DNA from: Paludisphaera mucosa | GTDB taxonomy: Bacteria > Planctomycetota > Planctomycetia > Isosphaerales > Isosphaeraceae | Assembly (NCBI RefSeq): GCF_029589435.1 | Contig: NZ_JARRAG010000002.1 | Location: forward strand, 3,968,001-4,032,000 | Length of the DNA: 64,000 nucleotides | Direction: 5' to 3' | Part shown: piece after piece, positions 26,081 through 36,179 of the stretch | Layout of the letters: each line of letters starts with the position of its first letter | Position numbering within the stretch: position 1 is the first letter of the stretch | Program-made: the position numbers and the translations under genes | The notes under the pieces: model-generated | The model's input: the letters and a program-made list of their open reading frames with translations, nothing else | Told to the model about the DNA's origin: nothing | Databases searched by the model: none

Positions 26081-27481
26081 TCAGGGGCCAACGGCCAGCG
26101 GGGGGTCGTTCCACTGGAGCGAGCCGATGACCGTCTCGTCCGCCTGGCCGAACGCCGCGGCGTCCGAGTCGGCGAGGGTGAACGTCGCCAGCAGCTGGTC
26201 GCCGCCAGGGCTGGCGATCAGGTAGTAGTACCAGAGCAGCCCCAGGTCGCCCTGCCGGCCCTGGACGCCCAGCTTGTATCGGAAGCCTCCGCGCGGGTCG
26301 CCGTCGACCTCGCCGTTGCCCAGGAACTGGCCGAACCGGTCCTTGAGGCCCCGCTGCACGTCCTCGCGGAAGGCCTGGACGTCCTGATGCTTGCCCTTGC
26401 CCGCGGGCGGCCCGTAGATCAGGTTGCACTGGGCCTTCACGCGGCCGGCGTCGTACTTCTTGAGCACGACCAGCTTCCGATCGTCCCAGTAGGTGTGCCA
26501 GCTGCGGTCGTGCAGCAGGTCGTAGCGGCCGTCGGGCGCGATGAGCTGCAGCAGCAGCCGCGCCGGGGTCTGCTCCGGGGAGAGCGCGGCCAGGGTCGCG
26601 TCGGACAGTTCCGAGGGCGGCTCCAGGCCGGCGCGACGGACGATCGTCAGCGTGCTCTTGAGATCCAGCCCCGCCTCGACCTCGCCCCCCTGCCGGGTCT
26701 CGCTCCGATTCAGCTCCAGGCCGTCGATCAGCCCGGCCTTGCGGTCGAAGGAGAGCTTGCCCTCGCACGTCATGGTCCCTTCGGCGCCGAGCACGGAGCC
26801 CTTGACCTCGCCCTTGAGCGCGATCCGGACCCGGTCGTCGACGACCGATTCGATCACGCCCGCGAGGGTCGTCGAGGTGATCGCGTCATATCCGGTGATC
26901 GCCCACAGGGCCGTCTTCCGCACCGGCCAGGGCTCGCCCTTCGACGCCGGCCCCTCGGGCAGCAGATCTTTGAGGCAGAGCGTGTCGCCCAGGCCTTCCA
27001 CCAGCTCCAGCTCGCCCCGCGTGAGCGAGCCGGAGGGGCTGACGACCGAGACCGAGCCGTCGGCCTCGCGCCGCTCGGCGAGCAGGAGCGAAAGTTCCGA
27101 GCGCAGCTCCCGGGCGGTCGGGCGGATCTCGCCGTTGATGGCCGACGCCGCCTGCTTCACCAGCCGCACGGCCCGCCGCCTCGGCCCCTTGAGCAGCCGC
27201 TCGCGATAGACGATGCGGGTCTGGATGTCGACGTCCAGCGGCTTGGGCATCTTCGCGTCGGGCGTCATCGCGTCGGGAGGGAGCGACGGCCGGTACAGGC
27301 CGCTCGCCTTCAGCTCGATCCGGGCCGCGGTCACCGCGTCGGGGGCGACCGTCTCCTCGAGCCTCATCGCGCCGTCGTCGGCGACGGCCCCCGACGATCC
27401 TACGACCGCCCCCAGGAAGGCGGCCAGGAGCCGCCCTCCCGCCCGCCGAGGTCCGGCCCCCACGCGTCGGCTCAGGTCCAT
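26081..27481 (-). CDS. Exported hypothetical protein B
   Basis: 466 residues. Signal peptide at about 1-34. The mature part begins with a region rich in charged residues. At about 290-330 it has a beta domain with LKSTLTIVRRAG. A C-terminal domain runs from about 335 and begins DGRYDLLHDRSWHTYWDD; its strand pattern and position match the C-terminal domain of the adjacent exported protein (EGRFHLAHPQGL...). I regard the two as likely distant paralogs (inference from pattern). GGGGTGG lies before the chosen ATG, which is 48 bases inside a longer frame. Function unknown. Confidence 0.7.
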   Translation of the reverse strand: MDLSRRVGAGPRRAGGRLLAAFLGAVVGSSGAVADDGAMRLEETVAPDAVTAARIELKASGLYRPSLPPDAMTPDAKMPKPLDVDIQTRIVYRERLLKGPRRRAVRLVKQAASAINGEIRPTARELRSELSLLLAERREADGSVSVVSPSGSLTRGELELVEGLGDTLCLKDLLPEGPASKGEPWPVRKTALWAITGYDAITSTTLAGVIESVVDDRVRIALKGEVKGSVLGAEGTMTCEGKLSFDRKAGLIDGLELNRSETRQGGEVEAGLDLKSTLTIVRRAGLEPPSELSDATLAALSPEQTPARLLLQLIAPDGRYDLLHDRSWHTYWDDRKLVVLKKYDAGRVKAQCNLIYGPPAGKGKHQDVQAFREDVQRGLKDRFGQFLGNGEVDGDPRGGFRYKLGVQGRQGDLGLLWYYYLIASPGGDQLLATFTLADSDAAAFGQADETVIGSLQWNDPPLAVGP

Positions 27482-28177
27482 CTTCCACCCCCCGGCGGTC
27501 CGTCCCTGGAAAAATCCCGGCCCCGCCATGAAGGGGTCGGCCCTCGAAATCCGCGGCCATTATGGAGATCGCCGCGGGACTGTCAATTTCGGGTCGACGC
27601 CCAGGATTTCGGCAGCCTTCATGCGACATCCCTCAAGCAGGATTGCGGGCCTGCGAGGGGTTTTCGGCTTTCCGACATAAATCGCCGCATCCTGCGTCTC
27701 AAATCATGCACTCGGCCGTTTATCCTCGATAATGGAGCGGGACGTGGAGTCGTCTGAGGAAAAAGTGGCAACACGACGTCCCATTCTCACATCGTCCGCC
27801 ACGTGTTGACCCCCGCAGCCCTCGCAAGACATCGCGAGAGCATGGGCCGGTATGAATTTTGCTGATCAAACCGCCATGGCCCCATCCGGAGCCCCGGCGA
27901 ACCAGACTCTCGCGGAAGCCGTCCAAAGATTTCCGAGAGATCGACAAGCCCGACCGCCGCGGAATCTTTGATCTTTATCCAATCCTCGAACGTATTACTC
28001 GAAAGAACGGGATGGAGATCGAGGGCGGCGACCGGAAACCGATCGTGCCACAGGGTGGGAAGCCTGACCCGTCGAAGTCGCCCGGAACGACCCGGCTTCG
28101 ACAAGATTGGGCGTGAACCGCCGAAGTGCTGATGAGGCGGGCTGCGACCTGACGAGATTGCTTGATCGGAGGGGAGG
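27482..28177. other. Long intergenic region, less GC-rich than surroundings
   Basis: About 700 bases between divergent genes. Short frames exist (for example 27787-28218 minus) but they lack the strong G/C third-position bias of real genes here. Several small inverted repeats are seen, for example TTATC-CTC-GATAA near 27720 and a CTCGC/GCGAG pair near 27830. This is where promoters for the sigma factor and for exported protein B should be; no clear -35/-10 pair stands out. Confidence 0.45.
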
Positions 28178-29857
28178 ATGGGAAAAACGTACTGCCACCC
28201 CGCGATGAAGCAGCTCAAGGACCAGCAGACGCGCTACGCTCCCAAAGAGCGGCGGCTCGAGCAGGTCGAGCGGGCCGAGCAGCTCCTGGGCGAGATCGAT
28301 CGGACGAAACGCTACCCGTACGACTATCTCTGCTTCCGGATCACCGGGTTCCGGCCCGACAACTGGTCGGCCCTGATGATCGAGGGGGACGAGGCCAGGC
28401 GGGATCTCAGGCAGTTCGTGGAAGACCTGTCGGCCACGGTCCGACAGCCGGTCGAGCAGGCGACCGAGCCGGTGCTCACGGTGGACGAGGTGAGCAAGAA
28501 ATACAACGTCTCCACGCGGACGGTGACGCGGTGGCGGCGGCAGGGCCTGGTGGCGCGTCGGTTCGTGATCGACGGGCGGGCCAAAGTCGGTTTTCTGGAG
28601 TCCAGCCTGCAACGGTTCGTGGCCGAGCATCGCGGCCAGGTGGAACGGGGCTCGAGGTTTCGCCAACTGACCGACGCGGAGAAGGATGAGATCATCCGCC
28701 GCGCCCGTCGCATGTCGCAATTTCGCTCAGGCGAGGTCGGCCTGATCGAGATCGCGCGGAGGATTGCTAGGAAAATGGCACGCTCGACCGAGACGGTGAG
28801 GCTGACCCTCAAGGCGTACGATCGCGAACACCCGGACCGGGCGATCTTCGGCCCCTCCACGACCCCGCTCGACGACGATGCGAAGGCCCAGATTTATCTG
28901 CGTCACCGCATGGGCGTCTCCGCCGAGAACCTGGCGGTCGAATACGGCCGCACCCGTTCCAGCGTCTATCGGATCATCAACGAGGTCCGCGCCCAGCGGA
29001 TCCTCGAGACGAAGCTGGAATTCATCGGCAACGAGTCGTTCGACGACTCCAAGGCCAAATCCGTCATCATGGCCCCGCTCCCCGCGCCGGCCGACGGCAA
29101 GGCCCCGCGCCGGCCCAAGGCCCCGAAGGGCCTGCCGCCCTATCTGGCCAGCCTCTACGAGGTCCCGCTCCTCGACCGCGAGCAGGAGGCGCACCTGTTC
29201 CGGCAGATGAACTACCTCAAGTCCGAGGCCGTCAAGCTCCGCGAGAAGCTCGACCCCGCGAAGGCCAAGACCGCCGCGCTCGACAAGATCGACGAGCTGC
29301 AGGAGCAGGCCCTGGCCGTCAAGAACCAGATCATCCGCGCCAACCTGCGGCTGGTCGTCTCGATCGCCAAGCGCCACGTCGGGCCCATGAACAACTTCTT
29401 CGAACTGGTCTCCGACGGCAACATGAGCCTCATCCGCGCCGTGGAGAAGTTCGACTACGCCCGCGGCAACAAGTTCAGCACGTACGCCTCCTGGGCGATC
29501 ATGAAAAACTACGCCCGGACGATCCCCGAAGAGAATTATCGCCGCGACCGTTTCGTCACCGGCCACGAAGAGATGTTCGAGGCCGCCGCCGACAACCGGA
29601 TCGACGAGCACGAGTACGAGAGCGCCCTCAAGCGGATGCAGGAAGCCATCCGGGGGATGCTCGACCGCCTGGACGACCGCGAGAAGATGATCATCACCAG
29701 CCGGTTCGGCCTGGGGGGGGCCTCCGAGCGGACCCTGGAACAGCTCGGCCGCGAGCTGGGTATCACCAAGGAACGCGTCCGCCAGATCGAATCCCGGGGC
29801 GTCGACAAGCTCCGCCGCATCGCCGGCGAGCAGAAGCTCGACCTGCCGATGCTTTGA
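28178..29857 (+). CDS. Sigma-70 family factor with N-terminal helix-turn-helix array
   Basis: 559 residues. Region 2 is at 380-450 (ANLRLVVSIAKRHVG, SDGNMSLIRAVEKFD, FSTYASWAIMKNYAR). Region 4 is at about 486-552 (LGRELGITKERVRQIESRG). Region 3 is reduced to a short linker. The first 300 residues are not a normal region 1: they hold a MerR/excisionase-like helix-turn-helix (about 100-150, VDEVSKKYNVSTRTVTRWRRQG), a second helical pair (about 185-215, IARRIARKMARSTETVRLTL) and a third (about 235-275, MGVSAENLAVEYGRTRSSVYRI). It would direct RNA polymerase, perhaps binding extra DNA upstream. GGAGGGGAGG abuts the ATG. Regulon unknown. It ends before a strong terminator. Confidence 0.9.
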   Translation: MGKTYCHPAMKQLKDQQTRYAPKERRLEQVERAEQLLGEIDRTKRYPYDYLCFRITGFRPDNWSALMIEGDEARRDLRQFVEDLSATVRQPVEQATEPVLTVDEVSKKYNVSTRTVTRWRRQGLVARRFVIDGRAKVGFLESSLQRFVAEHRGQVERGSRFRQLTDAEKDEIIRRARRMSQFRSGEVGLIEIARRIARKMARSTETVRLTLKAYDREHPDRAIFGPSTTPLDDDAKAQIYLRHRMGVSAENLAVEYGRTRSSVYRIINEVRAQRILETKLEFIGNESFDDSKAKSVIMAPLPAPADGKAPRRPKAPKGLPPYLASLYEVPLLDREQEAHLFRQMNYLKSEAVKLREKLDPAKAKTAALDKIDELQEQALAVKNQIIRANLRLVVSIAKRHVGPMNNFFELVSDGNMSLIRAVEKFDYARGNKFSTYASWAIMKNYARTIPEENYRRDRFVTGHEEMFEAAADNRIDEHEYESALKRMQEAIRGMLDRLDDREKMIITSRFGLGGASERTLEQLGRELGITKERVRQIESRGVDKLRRIAGEQKLDLPML

Positions 29858-29875
29858 GTCGATCTCACGTTCGAG

Positions 29876-29923
29876 ACGCCCCCGCTCGACCCTCACACGG
29901 TCGCGCGGGGGCGTTCTCGTTCT
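29876..29923 (+). terminator. Intrinsic terminator after the sigma factor gene
   Basis: A 10-bp stem (29876-29885 with 29905-29914) encloses a second 5-bp stem, CGACC/GGTCG. The 3' side is followed by TCTCGTTCT, a T-rich but imperfect tail. The gene stop is 19 bases upstream. Good rho-independent form. Confidence 0.7.
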
Positions 29924-29962
29924 AGAGTCCCTCGATCCCGTCTCCCCGCGTGGAGGCCGACG

Positions 29963-30976
29963 ATGGCGATCTGGTTCTCGTCGAAAAGCCCGGATTTCGG
30001 CTGGCTGTCCAACTTCTCGGCGCACGCCTTCTCGCTCGACGATCGACTCTGGCCGACTGTGGAGCATTATTTCCAGGCCCGCAAGTTCGCCGATCGGGAG
30101 ATTCAGGAACACATCCGCGCCGCGAAAACGCCCCAACAGGCCCGCAAGATGGGCCGCGACCGCTCGTTGCCGATCCGGCCCGATTGGGAAGAGGTCAAGG
30201 TCGACGTCATGACGCGCGTCCTGCGTGCGAAGTTCTCGCAACACCCTCGACTCAAGGCGGCCCTCTTGGCGACCGGCGACGCGCCGCTGCTTCACGAGTC
30301 GACTCGCGATCACTTCTGGGGGTGCAACCGGGCGGGGAAGGGGGGAAACCGCCTGGGTCGCATCCTGATGGACCTCCGCGAGTCGTTCGGGCGTCCGGGC
30401 CGGGACAGGCGACCGCCCACGTCCGACGCCGAATGGCTCGCCCACGAGCGGTCGTACGAGCTTCTGGAGTTCCTCGGGCCTCAGGTCGGCGAGCGTGAGC
30501 TTCGGGCCGTCGCCGCGGCCTGCTGCCGCCGCATCTGGCCCCACCTCGAAGAACGGAGTCGCCAGGGCGTTGAAGCGGTCGAGGACTGGCTCGACGGCCG
30601 GGTCCCCGAAGAGCGTCGCCGGGAGGCGGCCCGATCCGCCGCGCAGGCTTTCGCGGACGCGGCGCGAGCCCTCGACGTCGGCAAAAAGAACGGCCACCTG
30701 TTCCACGCCGCCCGAGCGGCGGCGGCCTGCTGCTGGCACCCCGAGGTCGCGATCGAAGCGGCGGCCGGCATCGAGCCGGTCCCGATCGACGGCCCCTTCG
30801 ACGCCGCCATGACGGCTCTCGTCGAGGCCGCGACCGCCCAGGCGGTCGGGGCGGTGCAGGAGGTCGGGCCCGTCGCGACGATGCACGACCGGCTCCACGA
30901 GGAGATGGACTTTGAGTACGCCGAGCAGGCCGCGATCGTCCGGCGGATCCTCGCGAATCCGTTCCGGCCGCGATGA
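29963..30976 (+). CDS. NADAR-domain protein fused to a planctomycete-type helical domain
   Basis: 337 residues. Residues 1-145 are a NADAR (YbiA-like, DUF1768) domain: WFSSKSPDFGWLSNFSAHAF, WPTVEHYFQARKF and LLHESTRDHFWGCNRAGKGGN cover its ligand-binding core. YbiA was described as an N-glycosidase acting on riboflavin intermediates, and other NADAR proteins act on ADP-ribosyl linkages. The rest (about 150-337) begins DAEWLAHERSYELLEFLG and continues AVAAACCRRIWPHLEERSRQGVEAVEDW, a paralog-rich domain I associate with Gemmata/Isosphaera genomes (recalled). Cytoplasmic. GGAGG lies before the ATG. The fused part may target the enzyme (inference). Confidence 0.8.
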   Translation: MAIWFSSKSPDFGWLSNFSAHAFSLDDRLWPTVEHYFQARKFADREIQEHIRAAKTPQQARKMGRDRSLPIRPDWEEVKVDVMTRVLRAKFSQHPRLKAALLATGDAPLLHESTRDHFWGCNRAGKGGNRLGRILMDLRESFGRPGRDRRPPTSDAEWLAHERSYELLEFLGPQVGERELRAVAAACCRRIWPHLEERSRQGVEAVEDWLDGRVPEERRREAARSAAQAFADAARALDVGKKNGHLFHAARAAAACCWHPEVAIEAAAGIEPVPIDGPFDAAMTALVEAATAQAVGAVQEVGPVATMHDRLHEEMDFEYAEQAAIVRRILANPFRPR

Positions 30977-31106
30977 CGCGATCCGTCGTCGCGAGCCCGC
31001 TGGAGGCCGGATTTTCCGGCGGCGCGCTCTTGCCGAGGGGGAGGGCGAGTCGCTACATTGATCGAACGCGCCGATCGTGGTTCGCCCGGGTCGGTAGAGA
31101 AGTGGC

Positions 31107-31134
31107 TTGAATCCGGTCGGCCGCCCGATATACT
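31107..31134 (+). promoter_or_regulatory. Promoter of the tRNA-tuf cluster
   Basis: TTGAAT (31107-31112), a 16-base spacer and TATACT (31129-31134) lie 24 bases before the first tRNA. The predicted start is about 31141. It is one of the best sigma-70-type matches in the window. Confidence 0.7.
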
Positions 31135-31158
31135 TGGGACTTTCACGGCCTGAACGCC

Positions 31159-31231
31159 GCTGGCGTAGCTCAACCGGCAGAGCAACGGTTTTGTAAACCG
31201 TAGGTTGTGAGTTCGACTCTCACCGCCAGCT
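31159..31231 (+). tRNA. tRNA-Thr (anticodon TGT)
   Basis: 73-base cloverleaf. The acceptor stem GCTGGCG pairs with CGCCAGC, the anticodon loop is TTTGTAA within ACGGT/ACCGT, and the T loop contains TTCGACTC. The CCA end is not encoded. First tRNA of the cluster ahead of tuf. Confidence 0.93.
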
Positions 31232-31324
31232 CTCCCGCACGACGCTTCGCCCGGGGCTGAACCTCCCGGCTTCGCCGTCCCTCTGCCTTTGCCTGGATCG
31301 GACGTCGGGGACTTGAAGCAAGAC

Positions 31325-31406
31325 GGGTGGATGCCCGAGTGGTTAAAGGGGCCAGACTGTAAATCTGGTGGCTCTGCCTTCGCAGGTTCGAATCCTGCTC
31401 CACCCA
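31325..31406 (+). tRNA. tRNA-Tyr (anticodon GTA)
   Basis: 82-base class II tRNA with a long variable arm. The acceptor stem GGGTGGA pairs with TCCACCC, and the anticodon loop CTGTAAA sits within CCAGA/TCTGG. The T arm GCAGGTTCGAATCCTGC is intact. Confidence 0.95.
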
Positions 31407-31485
31407 CTCGTCGGGATGCTAGGAAACGAGACAGGGAGGTTGGCGAGGGGGACGATCGAGACGGACGCCGGGATGGGGGACGCAC

Positions 31486-31556
31486 GCGGGTGTAGCTCAA
31501 TGGTAGAGTCCCTGCCTTCCAAGCAGGTCGTGTGGGTTCGATTCCCATCACCCGCT
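31486..31556 (+). tRNA. tRNA-Gly (anticodon TCC)
   Basis: 71 bases. The acceptor stem GCGGGTG pairs with CACCCGC, the anticodon loop CTTCCAA is within CCTGC/GCAGG, and the T loop reads GGGTTCGATTCCC. Confidence 0.94.
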
Positions 31557-31650
31557 CTGGCCCGGCGGATCGAGCCGCCCCCCGCGAGGCGGTGCGGTTT
31601 CCAGGATCGGTCGACCCGCCTCGGGCCCGCGAGACGTTCAACGCGAATAC

Positions 31651-31723
<73 letters not shown>

Positions 31724-31885
31724 TTCGGGTCGGTCGCCCGTGATCGGGCGTTGAGGAGTTTGCCCCGCGACCAGCCCCGGTCGTCGGGGAGGCCGTCCGA
31801 AGCGGACCTGGCCGGCGGGTGGGGCTTGGTGACGGATCCCCGCCGAAAGACTTGACTACGAGAATGCCGAAAAGGCGCTGAGCAC

Positions 31886-33097
<1,212 letters not shown>

Positions 33098-33104
33098 CCC
33101 GGCC

Positions 33105-33128
33105 CGGGGGGTGGATCGCCGCCCCCCG
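33105..33128 (+). other. Hairpin after tuf
   Basis: A 7-bp stem, CGGGGGG with CCCCCCG, sits 8 bases after the tuf stop. There is no T tract, so it may be an RNA-stability or pausing element and not a terminator; rpmG continues downstream. Confidence 0.4.
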
Positions 33129-33347
33129 CACACCGCCCGTCGCCCGACTTCCGACGGCCCTTCCCGGTCGGGGTTCCACCCGGATCGGGGGGGCCGCCGT
33201 GACGTTCACCCGCCGTAGAATTTGACGTCCGTTCCAGGTGCGGTCGCCCGCCCCCCCGGGGATCCGGGGCGTCGGGCCCGCGCCGCGAGTCTTCCAGGGG
33301 TGGTCCGGCGGAGTCCGAGGCGACGGCCGGAACCGGGGTTCATTACG

Positions 33348-33500
33348 ATGCGTGAATACGTCTGGCTCGAGTGCACCGGCTGCGGCGAGAGGAACTACCG
33401 CGTCCAGAAGGAGACCCGCGGGGCCAACCGTCTGGAGCTGAAGAAGTACTGCAGCCGCGAGCGGAAGCACATGCCGCACAAGGAATCGCGTAAGAAGTGA
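33348..33500 (+). CDS. rpmG: Ribosomal protein L33
   Basis: 50 residues; L33 of the large subunit. MREYVWLECTGCGERNY and NRLELKKYCSRERKHMPHKE are typical. It has Cys9, Cys12 and Cys35, but the fourth zinc ligand expected three residues later is Glu38. The ribbon therefore has three Cys only and may bind zinc weakly or not at all. The long open frame upstream (from 33222) lacks family support, so the ATG at 33348 is used. Confidence 0.93.
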   Translation: MREYVWLECTGCGERNYRVQKETRGANRLELKKYCSRERKHMPHKESRKK

Positions 33501-33636
33501 GCGGCCGCCGGGGCCGGGCGGGGTCCGATCCCCGAGCCCGGCCGACCGACGCGAGATCCTCCGCCCCGCCGGTCCTATTCCAGGCGACGGGGCGGCTGCC
33601 GGGCGGCCCCCTTCGGGGCGGTCGCCTCGAAACCAC

Positions 33637-33709
33637 ACGAGCGTAGCTCAATTGGCAGAGCACCGGTTTCCAAAACCGGCGGTTGGGGGTTCGATTCCCT
33701 CCGCTCGTG
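33637..33709 (+). tRNA. tRNA-Trp (anticodon CCA)
   Basis: 73 bases. The acceptor stem ACGAGCG pairs with CGCTCGT, the anticodon loop TTCCAAA is within CCGGT/ACCGG, and the T arm is GGGGTTCGATTCCC. It lies between rpmG and secE, a placement seen in several bacteria. Confidence 0.95.
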
Positions 33710-33869
33710 CTTCGACCGCCGCCCGGGAGTCGTGCGGCGGTCTCCCCGAGGGCGAGGCGGGTCGCCCGTCCGAGCGAGGCGCGACCCGTCTAGCGCGTCG
33801 CCCTCGTCCGCTTCGGTCCCCCTCCCCGACGGAGCATGCGGTTTCCCCATTCCGAATGGAACGGTCGAC

Positions 33870-34394
33870 ATGGGCAAAGTGAAAGACGAAGTCTCGGGGC
33901 AGAAGCCGACCAAGCCACCCAAAGGGAAACCGAGCGGGGGGACGCTGGGCGCGTTCGCCCTGTTCCTGGCGAATTTCTTCTCGCTCAAGCAGTACAAGCC
34001 CATGCAGGGCTGGCACGCCCGGATCTACACGGCGCTCGGCCTGGGCCTGATCGCCGGGGCCGGCGTCTACCAGGCCTATCAGTCCGCGATGGAGTATTCG
34101 CCGGCCTGGCGGCTGGGGATCCCGGCCCTGCTCGCGGCGATCCTGGCCTGGGTGATCTACCGGATCGTCCACTATCCGCAGTTCGCCGAATTCCTCATCG
34201 CCACCGAAGCCGAGATGAACAAGGTCTCCTGGACCACCAAGGAAGACCTCTACAGGTCGACGCTGGTGGTCCTGGCCACCGTCCTCTTCCTGGCCGTCTA
34301 CCTCTTCGTGGTCGACTGGTTCTGGCTCCTGCTCCTGCGGATCATCGGCGTGCTCCAGTTCAGCGGCGGCGGCGGGTTCGGCTCGACGTCTTGA
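33870..34394 (+). CDS. secE: Preprotein translocase subunit SecE
   Basis: 174 residues. The C-terminal SecE signature is present: an amphipathic helix with EMNKVSWTTKEDLYRSTLVVLAT, followed by one membrane helix (about 134-160). Ahead of it are two further hydrophobic segments (about 55-72 and 80-97), so this is a three-helix SecE as in E. coli, not the minimal one-helix type. It belongs to the SecYEG channel in the inner membrane. An open frame starts at 33732, but the Met at 33870 begins the Lys-rich cytoplasmic N-terminus and fits the gene order tRNA-Trp, secE, nusG. Confidence 0.92.
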   Translation: MGKVKDEVSGQKPTKPPKGKPSGGTLGAFALFLANFFSLKQYKPMQGWHARIYTALGLGLIAGAGVYQAYQSAMEYSPAWRLGIPALLAAILAWVIYRIVHYPQFAEFLIATEAEMNKVSWTTKEDLYRSTLVVLATVLFLAVYLFVVDWFWLLLLRIIGVLQFSGGGGFGSTS

Positions 34395-34599
34395 CGCCGG
34401 TTCGAGGGACTGGACTTCCTTCCCGGTCCCCGTTCGGCTATCCTAGTGGATTCCCCGCCGCCCGCCTCGCGACTTTCGCCGGTCGCACGCCGGCGGCGAG
34501 CCTTGACCGACGATCGGGATCCGACCCTCGCGAGAGCGACTCCCTCGGCCCCCGACCCCCCCTCGTCCCCGTACACCGAGACGCGCCGTACAACGTTTT

Positions 34600-35418
34600 A
34601 TGAGCCACCCGACGCACGAGTTCGACGAATCGGCCCCGCACTCCGAGATCACTCCTCCGGACGACTCCCCGTCGGCCGAACCGGCCGTCGAGGTCGAGGA
34701 GGAGACTCCGGACGGCGGCGTCGCGCGCGGCCGCTCGGCGCGCCCCGCCGCCAAGGCCCCCGCCCGTCCCCCCGCGGCGGTGGAGGAGGTCGAGGAGACG
34801 GCCGAAGAGCCCCCCGACGAGCCTCCCGCCGTCGAGGAGGACGAGGACGCCGACCCGCCGCCCGACCTGGTCTGGTACGTCCTCAAGGTCCAGAGCTCGC
34901 GCGAGGACACCATCGCCGAGGCGCTCCAGCGCCGGGTCAAGATCCAGGGCCTGGAGCGGTTCTTCGGCGTGACGCCCGAGGGCAAGCCGCGGATCGTCGT
35001 GCCGACCGAGAAGATCACCGAGATCCGCAACAACAAGAAGCGGATCGTCGAGCGCAAGACGTACCCCGGCTACATCATGGTCCAGATGGAGCTGAACGAG
35101 AAGACCTGGTTCCTGGTCCGGGAGACTCCGGGCGTGGGCGACTTCGTGGGGGCCCACGGCACGCCCACGAAGATGACCGAGGCCGAGGTCAACCAGATGC
35201 TCAACCAGCAGGAAGAGCAGACCACCGCCAAGTCGCCGACCGTCCGCATCGACGTCGAACGCGGCGATCGCGTGAAGATCAAGGACGGACCGTTCGAGAA
35301 TTTCGAGGGGACCGTCGAGGAAGTCATCGAGGGCCGCGGCCTGGTCAAGGTGATGCTCATCATCTTCAACCGCCCGACCCCCGTCGACCTGGAATACTGG
35401 CAGCTCGAGCGGATCTGA
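34600..35418 (+). CDS. nusG: Transcription termination/antitermination factor NusG
   Basis: 272 residues, longer than the usual 175-200. Residues 1-88 are a disordered Pro/Glu/Ala-rich acidic extension with an Arg patch (about 44-50). The NGN domain starts with LVWYVLKVQSSRED (about 89) and the KOW domain near 223 with GDRVKIKDGPFENFEG. A loop of about 25 residues between strands (about 120-140) is also enlarged. NusG tunes RNA polymerase elongation and links it to ribosomes and Rho. It lies 205 bases after secE and 106 before rplK. The extension could be a lineage feature. Confidence 0.95.
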   Translation: MSHPTHEFDESAPHSEITPPDDSPSAEPAVEVEEETPDGGVARGRSARPAAKAPARPPAAVEEVEETAEEPPDEPPAVEEDEDADPPPDLVWYVLKVQSSREDTIAEALQRRVKIQGLERFFGVTPEGKPRIVVPTEKITEIRNNKKRIVERKTYPGYIMVQMELNEKTWFLVRETPGVGDFVGAHGTPTKMTEAEVNQMLNQQEEQTTAKSPTVRIDVERGDRVKIKDGPFENFEGTVEEVIEGRGLVKVMLIIFNRPTPVDLEYWQLERI

Positions 35419-35524
35419 CCGGCCTCCGACGAGGGCGCGGGCCGACCGATCCGCCGCGTGACGACCCGAAGCGAAGACGAAGAATCCCGAAGCACAGGGA
35501 TCCCCAGGGGAGCGAGAATCCGCG

Positions 35525-35950
35525 ATGGCCAAGGTGATGACGGCGAAGGTCAAGCTGCAATGTCCGGGGGGACAGGCGACCCCCGCGCCCCCGGTCGGGC
35601 CCGCGCTCGGTCAGCATGGCGTGAACATCGGTCAGTTCGTGATGCAGTTCAACGAGCGGACCAAGGAAATGAAGGGGACGACGATCCCCGTCGAGATCAC
35701 GATCTACTCGGACCGGACGTTCGAGTTCATCACCAAGAGCCCGCCGGCCGCCGTGCTCCTGAAGCAGGCCGCGGGGATCGCCGCGGGGTCGGCGGTGCCC
35801 AACAAGACCAAGGTCGGCACGGTGACCGCGGAGCAGGTCCGCAAGATCGCCGAGACCAAGTTCCAGGACCTGAACGCCCGCGACCTCGACCACGCCTGCC
35901 GCGTCATCGCCGGCACGGCCCGCAGCATGGGCGTCGAGGTGAAGGGCTGA
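35525..35950 (+). CDS. rplK: Ribosomal protein L11
   Basis: 141 residues, the normal L11 length. [26 protein letters not shown] and the C-terminal RNA-binding motif [12 protein letters not shown]...[13 protein letters not shown] are typical. L11 binds the GTPase-associated region of 23S rRNA and is needed for RelA-type signalling. First gene of the ribosomal quartet; rplA follows after 229 bases. Confidence 0.97.
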   Translation: MAKVMTAKVKLQCPGGQATPAPPVGPALGQHGVNIGQFVMQFNERTKEMKGTTIPVEITIYSDRTFEFITKSPPAAVLLKQAAGIAAGSAVPNKTKVGTVTAEQVRKIAETKFQDLNARDLDHACRVIAGTARSMGVEVKG

Positions 35951-36179
35951 GCGTGCAAGCGGCTTGAATACGAGGTCGTCGCGAAGGGGGATTCCCCGCC
36001 GCGGCGACCGTCGGCATGGGGGAGGGGCGGGGCCGTGGGGCCGCCGCCCGCCTCCGCGTCGCGGCCCTCGCCGCGACGTCGACCGGCCCGTCCCGGCGCG
36101 ACCGCCCGCCGACGGCCGGAGAGTCTCCAGACGAATCAGGCGGCAGCCCTTCCAGGTGGGGGGCGAAAGGGGTGACGAC

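Noticed and set aside
27787-28218. 143-codon minus-strand frame in the long intergenic region
   Set aside because: Third positions lack the G/C bias of the real genes, there is no good ribosome site, and it runs into the sigma factor start on the other strand.
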